Source: Armigeres subalbatus
Lineage: Eukaryota; Arthropoda; Insecta; Diptera; Culicidae
Direction: 5' to 3'
Assembly: GCF_024139115.2 (NCBI RefSeq)
Contig: NC_085140.1
Location: 418,822,283-418,886,282 of the forward strand
Length of the DNA stretch: 64,000 nucleotides
A model generated the notes under the pieces. The model was not told the DNA's origin. It saw nothing but the letters and a program-made list of their open reading frames with translations, and ran no database searches. The number at the start of each line of letters is the position of its first letter. The stretch's first letter is position 1. This document shows positions 42,918-54,848 of the stretch, one piece after another. The position numbers and the translations under genes are program-made.

Positions 42918-43182
42918 TCTTCTTATATATAAAAATGAAATGGTCTGTGTTCGTATCCGCATAACTCGAAAACGGCTGGATGGATTTTTTTCATTTCTTC
43001 AGCAGAAACATTCATTATAGTTTCCGACGGGTTTATATGATATTTCTTAATGCTAAAATTACGAGTAAAGTTGAGCAAACCGTGAATAACTAAAATTGTG
43101 ATTCCTATGCGAACTTTACATGGGCAGTTCGGAACGCACATTCTCGCCTACTGCGCAGGACAACGTCTGCCGGGTCAACTAG
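42918..43182 (+). mobile_element. Helitron-like element nested in the TA-flanked element
   Basis: It begins TCTTCTTATATATAAAAATG after an A and ends 'CGGGTCAACTAG' before a T. These are the TC...CTRR ends and A/T insertion of Helitrons. 265 bp, non-coding. Related to the minus-strand copies at 23,548 and 55,436. Confidence 0.75.
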
Positions 43183-43765
43183 TGTCAAATATTTTCCAAG
43201 GATATGGTAGCTTTCTCATGAACATTTTTTTAAAATAATTTTATTTAATTTTTTAGAAATGCGAATGCTACAAGATATCGAAACGATACTCAACTACTTC
43301 TAGTAGTGTGACGATGAGTTTACAACGCTGGACTCACCAAAAATTTCCCGAAAGCAACTCCCCTCCGGGCTCCGGCATTACTTCAAGGAGTAACGATTGA
43401 GTATTGCGTGGATTACTAAAAGTGGATTTAGGATATAAATTTGCACCAATTCCTAATGATAGAAACTCCGAAATCCGCTGAGAATAAGAAAGCTTCACAT
43501 ATGTATGAAATATCTACTAGAGGTAGCGGCATGTTGGGAAAATGTGCTTGCCCCATCTATCTACGGTGGACACTACCGTTGTCCTGAAAGAAGAGTGTTG
43601 TAGTACAGCTGGTGTCGGAATGTTTTTGTGCCCAGGATGTGCATAGGAAGTACAAGAGGCACCAATGTGCACGTTGTGCCTGCAATGGTTAACAGTCATT
43701 CCTTGGAGTATTTCTCGATTGCGGGCCGGAGAAAATAGGAAATAGGAGTTGGTTTTAATCTAGGT

Positions 43766-43856
43766 CATAGTTTCCCAAAGTGGTGGGTCGCGACCCCCCA
43801 GCCTGTGTAAATCTTATGGAAGTGGGTCGCGACCCCCCAACTTTGGGAAGCTATTG
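43766..43856. mobile_element. 91-bp hAT-type MITE
   Basis: Direct repeat TCTAGGT (43,759-43,765 and 43,857-43,863) flanks termini CATAGTTTCCCAAAG and, inverted, CAATAGCTTCCCAAAG. The interior has two copies of GTGGGTCGCGACCCCCCA-like sequence. The CA...TG ends, TTCCCAAAG and an almost 8-bp duplication fit hAT. Confidence 0.75.
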
Positions 43857-44371
43857 TCTAGGTATTAGTGAGTTCAGCATTACACTATCTGAATATCGCT
43901 TCACCCAGGTGTTTTATTTCAGATTTTCTTTCCATTGATCATAATTATAATCATTATCGATTCGTCCATATCTTATCATGCCTAGAAAATAAAATAAAAT
44001 TATAACAACTTATGCATTAGAAAATTACCAAATCTTTGAAGAACATAATCAAGAATATTTGACATTTGTTTGTTTATACCGGATGAGTGTCAATGTTTTT
44101 CGATTAATCATGGCCTACGTTGATTAAAATATGTAAATATTTTCTACCTCTTGAATGTCAAAAGGCACTCACTCGGCCGCCATTATTGAGCGCAAAATAC
44201 TGGATAGGAACAAATTTCACTTTTTACCAACGACAGCCAAATTAATGAAAACGCCACCAGTGAATAAGTAACAGTGCATTATTAATTTCAGCATTTTTCG
44301 AGAAGGTTGTATTTGAATCTATAAATTGTTTAAATATTTTCTTTTGAATATCGATTTAGGCCGATACAAAC

Positions 44372-44792
44372 AAGGATGTTATCGATCATTTAGTAATCTG
44401 CCTTCGATCATTTAGTAGATTGTCAATAACTCATTCCAGAGGCTAAATTTCAAAATGTGCAGTCTACCATCTTCTAGTGTAAAGGTTTATCTACAACTCT
44501 GCCTAACAGTACGTTGTTTGAATTTCACTTATAACGGAGCTATATCGCTAGTAGCAGTAGCTTAGACTAAATGATTGCATATTTTGTTATCATTTAGTAT
44601 GAGTATAGCAACTAGCACCGTAACTCCTTTAATAGTGGAATTCGAACATCGACCTGTTAAGAAGAGTTGTAGAAAACCCTTCGCACTAAAAGTCCACCAT
44701 ACAATACATTTTGAAATTAGGCCTCTGGAATGAGTTATTGACAAACTACTAAATGATCGAACGAAGATTACTAAATGATTGATAACATCCTT
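44372..44792. mobile_element. 421-bp palindromic MITE, unit B only
   Basis: Inverted arms start AAGGATGTTATC and run about 100 bases with few mismatches ('CATTTAGTAATC', 'CAATAACTCATTCCAGAGG'). The surrounding sequence matches 15,760-15,800 of unit A, which lacks it. The target duplication is unclear because the right flank is TA-rich. Confidence 0.7.
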
Positions 44793-45184
44793 ATATACAT
44801 ATACATATTATATATATCATACAAATATTAAATTCCATGGAAAATTTAAAATTTTAATGGAAAATGATAGTAAAGAATGTTTAGAAAAAATCAAAGAATA
44901 TGAATTTTTGTAACATATTTATCCAGTAGTGAATTCAGGACAAAATTTAAATAATTAGAAAAGTACTGGAACTTATTTTTGTAGAAATTTCTGATTTTCT
45001 TTTTGGAAAGGGCTGGTTTTGCTGATAAACTCCAAGTAAACTGTTGAATCCATAACACCAAAGTACTGCTAGAATTATAAGCTTTTGTTTAAGTCAAGTA
45101 TGAAACTCAAAATGGTTGAATCAATAGGGGCAATGGTCAGATGTACTTCTGAAAACACAGATGTGTTTTTTGAACATAGTGGTT

Positions 45185-45500
45185 TCATGACGTTCTTGCA
45201 TAGGCTCGGAATTGCAGACTTTCCGGACTATATATGGAATACTTAGGTGACGTCTGAAGTAGAATCGCTGAATCGCTGAAGCACGCCATATCAGCATGTC
45301 CACGATCCAAAAAATATTGGAATCCCATGCTACTTGTTAGCAGCATAGATACGACCTTGGATAAACCCGTAGAGAGGATGCAATGGCTCATGGACGATGA
45401 TTGCTGCCTGGGCGCTTCCCGACCCCCACACGATCTGAGATGTCTTCTCAGGCGTCTGGTTGCAGATTTTCGTTTACCTTATTCCAAGCAAAGGTACGAT
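45185..45500 (+). pseudogene. R1-type LINE, decayed 3' end (unit B)
   Basis: Counterpart of 16,225-16,530. Its frame 'MLLVSSIDTTLDKPVERM' is open a little longer because of a base change at the stop present in unit A. Confidence 0.7.
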
Positions 45501-46077
45501 ACACTAAAAATAACCTTGCTTTTTGACAGTTATAGTTCCAATTGATTTATGGGAAATAAAACATTCCTCCAAACAGTTTCAAAATAAATCTCTATTGCTT
45601 TGTAAAAATAGCTAAATAAATATAATACAATACATAGGCAATGTTGGTTTCCTTCTGAGCCCCATGTACATGTGGTATTTATAAAGTGGGACGGATTCCA
45701 GCGCTTGCTTGCAGATTTCGTCTCCGCTCTTACGTGACAGGCCTACGTCACACTGTGGAATTGCTGTTGGTATCGGATTTCGATGGCGTCGTCGATGGGA
45801 CTCAACATTCAGAATTCAGTTGTGAGGCCACCAGGTCCGAGCTGTGAAACGTTGATATCGGTTGATGAATACTTGCAAATCTATGCGATCTCTGCTAATA
45901 CGTACCTAGTATGGAATCTTTTTTTTTTACAAGGGAGAATGCATTTACACACTAACCCAGTACACGTGCATTGTAGTTGCCAAACTACCACACGGAAGTA
46001 TACTGGAGTGTCGGACTCGACCATACCGGTAATACCGACTAAACTCCCTTGGGCTCCACCATCGTTTCCCCCAGGAA

Positions 46078-46329
46078 CTACCTCCCAGTACTACTTCTGG
46101 GGGAGAAGTATGGAACATCTAATACGTAATAAGTATCACTACCGTATAACATTGCAGATTCCACGTTAGAGTTGAGTATTCGAGATTTGGTGCATTGCCC
46201 ACCCAACGTTGACTGGCTTTGATTTTCGTCCTTCTTCACTATTTGCCCGGCTACCGTGGAGTTGGAGTTGTTCACATCCAATGATTCGGTGTTGTTGATG
46301 TTGATGAGGGGAGCGTTCAACCAGGTCAT
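46078..46329 (-). pseudogene. LINE thumb-region fragment (unit B)
   Basis: Translation identical to the unit A copy (17,124-17,375), with the NSNVESAMLYGSDTY block. Confidence 0.45.
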
Positions 46330-47380
46330 TCAGTTTACTCCACTGTTGCTTTAGTTCCGCAGTATCGTCATCTGGGTCGAGGTAGTGGTGGGCTGCTAGA
46401 GCGGCCCATGATGTCGTCGATTACTATGGGCAACAGCAACAGAGATATAATACATCCAGCCTTGCCTCCCTTTAGCGATTATATCGTGCTGGACTCTGGA
46501 TTTTGTCTAGACCTCCCTTTCTTCTAGAGACGCCCCTCAGTTTTGCGTGATTCAGACGACCGAAGGATTTTCGGTAGTCAATCAAATGATCACTCACATG
46601 ATCATCCGGGCGGAATCTTGCCTGCTGCCGTCGTCTGCAGCCAACAGCGTTTGACTTACTTCTCTAGAACCGCTTTTAATTGTGAGAACTAGTATTTGGT
46701 TCTTCTGGAAATGGATCACCTGAAAATGGAGACCTTGCCTTCTTCTTGAGTCCGTAATAAACGCTTTTAAATGGGTAAGATCCGACCACGAATTTCCAGC
46801 TTTCAGCGGTAGGAGAATTCACTCAGGTGTCGATTCACCATAGATCAACTAGAAGATCTAGCAGTGTAGAGATCGTTCGTTGAAGAATATGGAACTCAAG
46901 TAATGGATGTTCTGGAAGGTGGCAGCGTAGAATAGAAATGGGCGGCAAAGAATACTTTTATCAAAACCGGCGAGATCAACTTGGATGAGCTGCGCACTCA
47001 GTGAATAGAATAGATTACAGATGTAACCCAACTGGAGATTGAGAAGCGTATAGAATCAAAGGCTCAGCAACGGGAAGAATCAGAGGAGTAAAGTACGAGT
47101 CCCGTCTACGGTATTTATCTCTGTGGGAGTCTGTGGGAGTGGGAGTCGGGCGTTGCTGCAGACAGGTCAGGCTGGCGTGGGTGGACATCCTGGCCGATGA
47201 AGAAAAGATGACTGCAACAACCGAAGATTATCGCCTCAATAACGCACTGACTTGGAAAGCTGAAATGTTGGTTCGATCACTTCGAACAGCTTCTTATAGT
47301 CTCAGCTGCGTTCTCCGAAAAGCAGTCATCCGATGCAGGAAATCTAAAGGGGCTCCAAGGTCGATCGGCAGTCGGCGGAG

Positions 47381-47923
47381 GTGACCCCATGCTGTCTGAA
47401 TCACAAAGATCTGTTTGGCACCCAGGGATGCAAGGGATTTTCCAATAGGGTCAGAGCTTTGTCTGACCTCATTCTGGTAGTCGTTGGTGTGAGGCAAGGA
47501 GGCATTTCATCTGCACTATTACTTCTCAGCATAATCGAAGAGATCTTGGTGGGTGCGATTGACCGTGTATCATACCTTGAGCTGCTTTGGTTGTAATTGT
47601 TGTAGAACATCTAGACGACTCTGGTTTGGCTAATGAACACGAAACGCTATATTAGTATTGCGATGCTCTTTTGTGTGTGCTTAACAAGCTGACCGTATGT
47701 TTTTTTGCGGCGGGTCCACCAGGTGGTTGAGTGTCAACGGGAATAGCCCCTCAAACTTTGCAGTAGCCAGGTGATCGGAGGACTTCAATATCTTGACAGT
47801 CTGATATCATAGATGACAAAAGTGGGATTTTTTTTTGGGCCTCCTTCGCGAGTTTTTGAAATATTCGGTGACCCAACCGGATTGATCCACGAACCAAAAA
47901 GCCATCAAATACCGATAACAATA
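47381..47923 (+). pseudogene. decayed non-LTR reverse transcriptase relic, left part (unit B)
   Basis: Counterpart of 18,414-18,945, with 'GVRQGGISSALLLLS'. The LTR retrotransposon interrupts it; the right part resumes at 50,833. Confidence 0.5.
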
Positions 47924-48132
47924 TGTGTGGCAGTGAAATAGTGCTGGTATTAACTATGCAAATACAATATGCAATTGCTTTTAACTTATCGCAGTAGGCC
48001 TTGCATGGACGTCAACTGAAAGCCACGCCAACAGCAATCGAAGCAATCGAGACAAGCCGTTGTTCGGTCATACGCAGTGAGTGATCAGAATCAGGAGACT
48101 CCCGCTTGCCTATCACAATAATAAACTCCACA
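47924..48132 (+). repeat. 5' LTR (209 bp)
   Basis: TG...CA ends; identical base for base to 50,619-50,827. An AATAAA-type string ('aataataaactcc') near the 3' end may serve polyadenylation. Confidence 0.9.
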
Positions 48133-48790
48133 TTTGGCGATCCTGCCGGATTTTTTCGCATATTTAAAATTACTTTTTAAAGAATCTACCAGCGGGAGTA
48201 TCCATGATTGAATCGTTTGGTTTTATTGCTGATTGTCACGCGAGTGAAAGTGAAGTGATGGTGGAAGAAAAAAATGTTATTTGTGGTGTAGTGCAAATTA
48301 TCACATAATTAAGGTGAAGTAAATAAAAAAAGCCTACAACTAGTTAAGTTGTAAGCTCACCTTGCGTATCTAGTTATCCCATTTTATGTGGAACCCGGAC
48401 TAATGCGATTTAGGGGCCGGGCAAGTCCGATTTGAAGGTAACAATTCACCAATATGCGGGACCTTTGCTCATGGTATGTATGGCTTTCCAATACCAGCAA
48501 ATCAATTAACTTTTGAATACGTTTCACTAAAATCTGTCCTATTATGCGTGATGTTGAAAATAAGCTTTAAGTTTGAATTTAACGGTGAATTAAAAATATC
48601 GTTTCGAAGTCTATACCAATAGTCTTACATAGCAATTATTATACGATTCCAAAATTTTCATGAAATGCTTCAATATTGCATGGAAACAATTTTATTCCAA
48701 AATTGTGTTTTTGCGTAAAAAAAAAAAAACAAACCAAAAATGATATACAAAATATTTCACTAAAATCGTCACAATCTTTTGCACAAAGAA

Positions 48791-49339
48791 AGGTGCTCAT
48801 GGCGACTAAGTGTTGCTTAATTTTGTAAAGAGCGCGAGTGGTGCTCGCATAAGGTGCTCAGTGCGACCAAGTGTTGCTTAATTTTGTAATGAGCGCGAGT
48901 GGTGCTCGCATTAAGTGCTCAGTGCGACTCAGTGTTGCTTAATTTTGTAATGAGCGCGAGTGGTGCTCGCATAAGGTGCTCAGTGCGACTTAGTGTTGCT
49001 TAATTTTGTAATGAGCGCGAGTGGTGCTCGCAGAAGGTGCTCAGTGCGACCAAGTGTTGCTTAATTTTGTAATGAGCGCGAGTGGTGCTCGCATAAGGTG
49101 CTCAGTGCGACTCAATGTTGCTTAATTTTGTAATGAGCGCGAGTGGTGCTCGCATAAGGTGCTCAGTGCGACTCAGTGTTGCTTAATTTTGTAATGAGCG
49201 CGAGTGGTGCTCGCATAAGGTGCTCAGTGCGACTTAGTGTTGCTTAATTTTGTAATGAGCGCGAGTGGTGCTCGCATAAGGTGCTCAGTGCGACCAAGTG
49301 TTGCTTTATTTTGTAATGAGCGCGAGTGGTGCTCACATA
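48791..49339 (+). repeat. nine 61-bp tandem repeats inside the LTR element
   Basis: Units start at 48,791 and every 61 bases to 49,279; a degenerate tenth begins at 49,340. Each unit contains AGTGTTGCTTAATTTTGTAA and a hairpin GCGAG-TGGTG-CTCGC. Units differ by a few bases, mostly CCAA/CTCA/CTTA before GTGTTGC. No coding frame runs through the array. Confidence 0.95.
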
Positions 49340-49689
49340 AAGTGTTCAGCGTAATTCAGTGCCGTTGAACCTTTCAATGATCGTGAACTATATGTATTGA
49401 AATTGAATTAGTAAAGTATCTGTTTTGACTCAAATGGCAAATATGTGCGTCGATACTCTGAGAGATATGCCAAACTTCCGTAAACTCAATTCAACAGGTC
49501 AAATCTACGGTTGAATATCATGGATTTTATTCTCAATTCGGTAGAGAGAAGGCAATAATTCAGTTTTTGGTGGATCGTGTATATGTGTTGCTCGTTGATT
49601 CAGCTAAGAGAAGCGTGATACCCTTTTAAGGAATGTGGTAACAATACGGTCAATAACTGGTCCCTGTAAAAAAAATCAACCCCCAAAAT

Positions 49690-49940
49690 AAAATAACAAA
49701 CACACCCCTAGATTATGAAAAGACAGAATCACCGTCTTCGACCATAGGTCGCACAGACTGAACACATAACATCTAGCATGAGACAACGGACAGGACATTT
49801 ACACAACACCCAGCGGACCAGTGGAAAGCTTTTCATTTTACGAAAAGTTATCTCCTTACCGGGGCGGGAATCGAATCCACACTCCACAGCACATGCGTCT
49901 AGATGATTGACGTCGCTAACCGCATGGCCACGAAGCCCAA
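49690..49940 (-). repeat. tRNA-derived SINE candidate nested in the LTR element
   Basis: Minus-strand 'tggccatgcggttagcgac' resembles an A box, and 'ggattcgattcccgcc' matches a B box. The sequence continues for about 170 bases as a non-tRNA body. The target duplication is not clear. It differs from the Feilai-type SINEs. Confidence 0.5.
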
Positions 49941-50618
49941 AACAAAATTACAGTAACTATAATAATAATACCATCATGTGTCAAAATTGGTACAGAATAT
50001 TCTGTCAGTTTCATACAAATGCACGTTCCAAACGAGCAGGAGACCTGTCAAACGTGAAACAAAGCAGTACTCTTCTGATAGGACTGTACCCTAGACATTT
50101 CCCACAATCTGCAAAAAAAACGGACACCTAAATTTTGAAGGAAGTGGCAGCGAAGAGATGAAAAAAGAGGAATCGGGTAATCGGTCGTGTGCTGGCCGAG
50201 CGTGTAGAAGAAATAAATTGTAAGTCTTCGAATACAACCTTTACTCTGGGAAACTGGCTTACGAACACGTCGGACAGTAGGAGGAGAATGTTACATATCA
50301 ACAATTGAAAAATAAAATCTCTAATAGTATATTCTCTAGATGCTTCAAGTTAAAAATAAAACCTGCGCCAAACTGTTTTAATAAATTTCACATTCGCCAC
50401 TGGTTTTTTGTCTTGCCACTGGCGTTCGTGCCACAGTTCGTTCATTCGTTATTGCGTAAAAGACATTGGAAAATAATACGTGTCGAAATGTGCCCAAGCT
50501 ACTAGATATTGTTGTCGAGTAGTATTTTTCATGGACATAGTATAAAATGAGTGAAATATAGAATTACACCTTCTTATGTAAAAAAAAAAAACAAAAAAAA
50601 ACCTGACAAGGGGGGGAA

Positions 50619-50827
50619 TGTGTGGCAGTGAAATAGTGCTGGTATTAACTATGCAAATACAATATGCAATTGCTTTTAACTTATCGCAGTAGGCCTTGCA
50701 TGGACGTCAACTGAAAGCCACGCCAACAGCAATCGAAGCAATCGAGACAAGCCGTTGTTCGGTCATACGCAGTGAGTGATCAGAATCAGGAGACTCCCGC
50801 TTGCCTATCACAATAATAAACTCCACA
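50619..50827 (+). repeat. 3' LTR (209 bp)
   Basis: Identical to the 5' LTR; preceded by the polypurine tract and followed by the CAATA duplication. Confidence 0.9.
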
Positions 50828-50832
50828 CAATA

Positions 50833-51477
50833 GATGTTCGAAAACGTGGATGGAAATGGGTCGGCCATATATTGCAAGGTGCTTAGACGGAATCTGTAAG
50901 TATAGGATATAGAATATTTATGCCGATAGAGATATATGTTCGTATTTTCATTTAAAATACTCTTGGGACACAATAATGGTCTATAAATGATATATTTTGT
51001 ATCAAGATAAAAACAGTGATGCATAAAGTTCAAAATTTATATACTTAATAAAAAAAAATATTTTCGCCCCCTCAATATTTTGGGAAAGTTGAAGGGGGGG
51101 GGTGACATAAAATAAATTTAATATTTGTATCGGCCTTATGTTCAATGACTATCAGCAACCTCTAGTTTGCGCTATTGCCAGCCGACACTACTCCACCATC
51201 GATGACCGCCACTGATGCCGCTGCTGCCACCCGGGTGGAACCGCTACCGGACGCCGTTGACTGACCTCCTCAAAATCTCGATTGGAAATGACGCGCGCGT
51301 CCGAAACACGGGTCCTTTTATATACAAAGAAAATGAAGCGATGAGCCGAAATACACGTATCTTACATCTATCTGATGTGTGTTTCAGAACTGACTATATT
51401 TGAAATTTTTACTGAGTTTGGAGAGAATAGATGTTTTCAATAGTTTTCAATAGGTTGTTCAAGGCGCCGATGTATCG
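50833..51477. other. right part of LINE relic and spacer (unit B)
   Basis: Begins with the 'DVRKRGWKWVGHILQG' remnant of the interrupted LINE relic (to about 50,890), then unassigned DNA matching 19,010-19,590. No gene. Confidence 0.4.
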
Positions 51478-52630
51478 GGTGATGTGCGTAGTTCAAGTTG
51501 CATGGGCATTCTCGAGTTCCTTCGAAACGCGCCGAAAGTTTCGGTAAAGTGATGGTTTTTCGTGTCTGCTATTCAACTTCGCTTTGGCCAGTAGGTAGCA
51601 ACAGATTTGTAACAGAACTTGTTATTCTGTTATAGCAATTTTTTATAACAGCGGTTGTTTTAAAGCATGTACCATCACTCATTAGTAGTTAAAATAATAA
51701 AAATTGTAACCAAAACCTCTTCTTATTTATTAATTGAACAAAAATATAACTTTTTTTTCGGTGAAAATAAACATAACACATTATGTTATAATCATGTTAT
51801 GACGATCATGAAATTTTCTTTCCTCCATCTTTGACAGAGAATTTATAACTATTGAGAAATCGACTGTATATTTTTTGTATATTTTCGATTTTAAAGACAG
51901 CTACGCAGTCTTGAATTCTTGAAACAAGATGTATATTTATCCGACGTTTCGACACGGGGATGGTTTTTTTCCCCTGATGAAGACACCATCCCCGTGTCGA
52001 AATGTCGGATAAATATACATCTTGTTTCAATAATTCAAGACTGCGTAGCCGTCCTTAAAATCAAAAAAAAAAAAGAATTTACAACAAAATTATTGCAAGT
52101 TTTGTTATTTGTAACACATATTGATATAATTGTGATAAAATTTTGTTATGACTAACTGGTCGGGAGGGAGTAATACGAAGGGCAGGGATCGACATGAATG
52201 ATAGGATTTTCACAAAGTCCGTTCAGCTATTTGGTTTTGCCGACGACATTGATATTACGGCACGTAACTTTATCGTACCTCAATCGAGGTCGTTGAAGAA
52301 TTCGTGTACTTGGGCTCACTGGTGACCTCCGGTAACAATAACACCAGAGAATTTGGATCTTCATCGTGGCAAGATATCGGGCATCAGTTGTTGGGAGAAC
52401 CATCCATCGTTCACACCGCGAAAATCGGACGACTGAGGTGGGCCGGCCACGTAGCCAGAATGTTGGACAGTAAAACGATGAAGTTGTTTCTCGACAATGA
52501 TCCAACGAGCAAGGTGGAAGACGATTTGCGGACCCTTCGCAGACTGTGTGGTTGGCGATGTGCAATCATGCACCGACCTGAATGGAAAAAACTTGTATGC
52601 ACTTCACAGGCCACTCCGGCTTTATTCTGA
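51478..52630 (+). pseudogene. RTE-type LINE fragment interrupted by a MITE (unit B)
   Basis: Counterpart of 19,590-20,742, with the FADD box and 'GRLRWAGHVARML'. The inserted repeat lies at about 51,588-52,159. Confidence 0.75.
51889..52061 (+). repeat. palindrome with hammerhead-like core (unit B)
   Basis: Counterpart of 19,998-20,175. CTGATGA at 51,974-51,980 is kept, but GAAACGTC has become GAAATGTC, which breaks the minimal stem III. Confidence 0.5.
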
Positions 52631-52982
52631 GAGTGCTTATAGTTTATGGAACAGTCTATATAAGCGTTTGAAATCTCGCCTAATTTCGTGACGGTCTTGA
52701 ATTTCAAATTTTTTGTTCTACACTCTGTTCACACGATTATGCAATATGGATAACTTGATCTTCGGAGAATTAATACAAATAAAACACGTATAAAATTAGA
52801 ACTATTATTTAAAAAAAATAAAGAAATTACCTTTTAAAAATGATTCATCCTAAACGTGTTATTTAGGTTAAATAATGACCAAGACATCACTTCATTTGTG
52901 TATGAGATCTTATTTTTAAACCCAGCCTTGTTTTAAATAAACTAATGATTAATTATTACATTACATGAAATCTGGACAATTT

Positions 52983-54662
52983 CTAATCTTCCAGCTCGGT
53001 CATCTGGAATCGAAGCTCGTTGACGGGTACACTAACCAGCGTAGAAGTTATCCTCAGTTCACCGTAGTTCCACCTGTACTCAAACAGACGGGTGATTCGC
53101 GAAATTATCATCTCCATCTCCAGCATGGCCAAGCGCCGACCAATGCATGTCCGTGCTCCAAACCCAAACGGCAAATTCAAGAACGGATGAGCATCCTTAC
53201 CATTAGGATAGCCATCTTCCTGGAGCCAACGTTCTGGTAGGAACTCCTTGGCTCTCTCGACGAATCTCTCCTCATGATTCAGGATCATAGATGCCATGAC
53301 AACATCAGTCTATGGCGAAATAATGAACAGATTAATTGCCTACCTACAATCACTCAATCATCTGGTCGTACCCCCTTCGGAATTTGATAGCCTTGTAGAA
53401 CGAGATCCTTTCCAGCGGCACGCAAGTTTCCTGCGACTGGTGGACACAGACGTAGACCTTCCTTAATGCAAGCACGCAGATATGGAAGATTGCGCATGTT
53501 TTCAGGCGTCAACGGTGAATCTTTTTTGGGTAGAACTTTTCGAATTTCTTCCCGAAGTTTGGCTTGTTTATCCGGATTATTGGCCAAAAGATATAGGATT
53601 CCTGTAGCGCCCGAAGAGGTCTGTAATCAAATACCAATCATTAGGTGGAGCTTTAATTATTGACAGTCTGAATTTGCGCACCGTATCCACACCAGCCATC
53701 AACATATCGAATGCCATAACAATTGCGACATGTCGGTCTACCTTTAGCAGCTTTTCCAACACACTCTGAGTATCGTTCGGAGCTGAGGGATTCTTTTCCA
53801 ATCTAATAACAGCGTCATCGACTTTGGCCATTACCAGACTATAAACAGATTTCAATAAGTACAAAAGCACGTCAACGGGATCGATGGATACCTACTCAGT
53901 TAGATTGTCCAGCGTGATCATCAGTTTTTTGAATGTCGGTGTCTTATAATATTTCCACACGGACGGCAGCACATCCAGCTGGTACGTTAGTTCGAAGAAT
54001 TGACGAATATTGCTGACAATTAGATGAGCTTCTTCGGACTGCGAATCCTCCAAAACACCTAATCTGGTGTCCAAAGCCAGTACTCCCATCGTTTCCAATG
54101 CCCAGCGGTTCAACCACTGATTAAAATTTCCTGGCAGCTCATTCTTGTCATCACGAATTTTCAACATGCTGAATTGTTGGGGGAATGCATCCTAAGTAAA
54201 TTCAAAATTATTGTATAGCTTCTACTCACATTTTCATGAACTCTTGTGTAACATCATCCAATTTGTCGACATACAGCTTGATCGTCTTTGGTTGAAGCAT
54301 AACAGGATTGACCGCCGTACGGAAGTTCTGCCAATTTTCTCCATGCCTATAAAAAGAATACCGATCAACCTGACCAATCGTTGTGGCATATCATTTGCAT
54401 TCTTCTACTCACTCGGTCACCAGTCCACCATGACCCTTAAACACATCCGGTCTGACTTTCTGTCGATAGTGAACAAACGTATCGAAGAAACCTCGTCGTA
54501 TGGGCCATTGACCTTCACTGCGAAAGAGGGTTTCGTAATCGTCCGGTCGGAAGCTCATCAGAACATCATTGCGTCCGAGAATGCCCGGCATCTTAACCAG
54601 ATCACCATAATCCTCACGGAAGAGACGATGCATTTGAGGAAAGTTGGCATTATGGTAGCGGC
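52983..54662 (-). CDS. CYP12-like mitochondrial cytochrome P450, exons 2-7 (unit B body)
   Basis: Exons: 54,662-54,413; 54,346-54,230; 54,168-53,896; 53,838-53,682; 53,620-53,372; 53,309-52,983. Structure and motifs are as in unit A: AGVDTTSS, EGLR, FLPERW and the haem-binding [10 protein letters not shown] are all present, and no stop or frameshift is seen. Near the start of exon 5 it has Ala (LVMAKVDD) where unit A has Thr; other coding differences I saw are silent. No exon 1 lies upstream between 54,662 and 64,000, so the first exon must be to the right of the window or absent. Its flank already holds a SINE, a Helitron and the LOA/R1 LINEs. If no exon 1 exists, this copy would lack its start and targeting peptide and be a pseudogene. 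Confidence 0.88.
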
Positions 54663-54848
54663 CTTGAAAAAGCAAATAATTGAGAAATGATTTAAATCTT
54701 GCTTTACTATCCGTAGTTGCTACTCCTACAATACCAGATTAGTCGCTCTTACACAGAGAAGCGACAGAAGCTTGCTTGAGACCGACATTCTGCTCCAATG
54801 TTCGATGCACCAGAATATGAATTAATTTATGGAAAATGAGAAGATAAC

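Larger units (their letters stand above)
42771..44204. mobile_element. 1.4-kb TA-flanked long-TIR element, unit B only
   Basis: TA at 42,769-42,770 and 44,205-44,206 flanks inverted ends beginning TCCAGTATTTTGCGCTC. The inverted repeat extends for about 100 bases ('GGCGGCCGAGTGAGT', 'TTCAAGAGGTAGAAAATAT'). Unit A has the empty site ('catgtttatagg', 12,311-12,322). TA duplication suggests Tc1/mariner-like mobilisation. No transposase; the interior holds a Helitron and a small hAT MITE. Confidence 0.8.
47924..50827 (+). mobile_element. non-autonomous LTR retrotransposon with identical LTRs, unit B only
   Basis: The element is 2,904 bp, flanked by CAATA (47,919-47,923 and 50,828-50,832); unit A has the single CAATA site (18,949-18,953). 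The LTRs start TGTGTGGCAG and end CTCCACA. A primer-binding-like TGGCGATCCTGCC begins two bases after the 5' LTR (48,135), and a polypurine tract (ACAAGGGGGGGAA) directly precedes the 3' LTR. The 2.5-kb interior has no frame above 80 codons, so gag and pol must come from another element. Orientation is set by primer site and polypurine tract. Superfamily unknown. Confidence 0.9.

Noticed and set aside
48791..49339. Could the 61-bp array be a CRISPR?
   Set aside because: The units are contiguous and near-identical over the full period, with no unique spacers, and lie inside an LTR element of a eukaryote.
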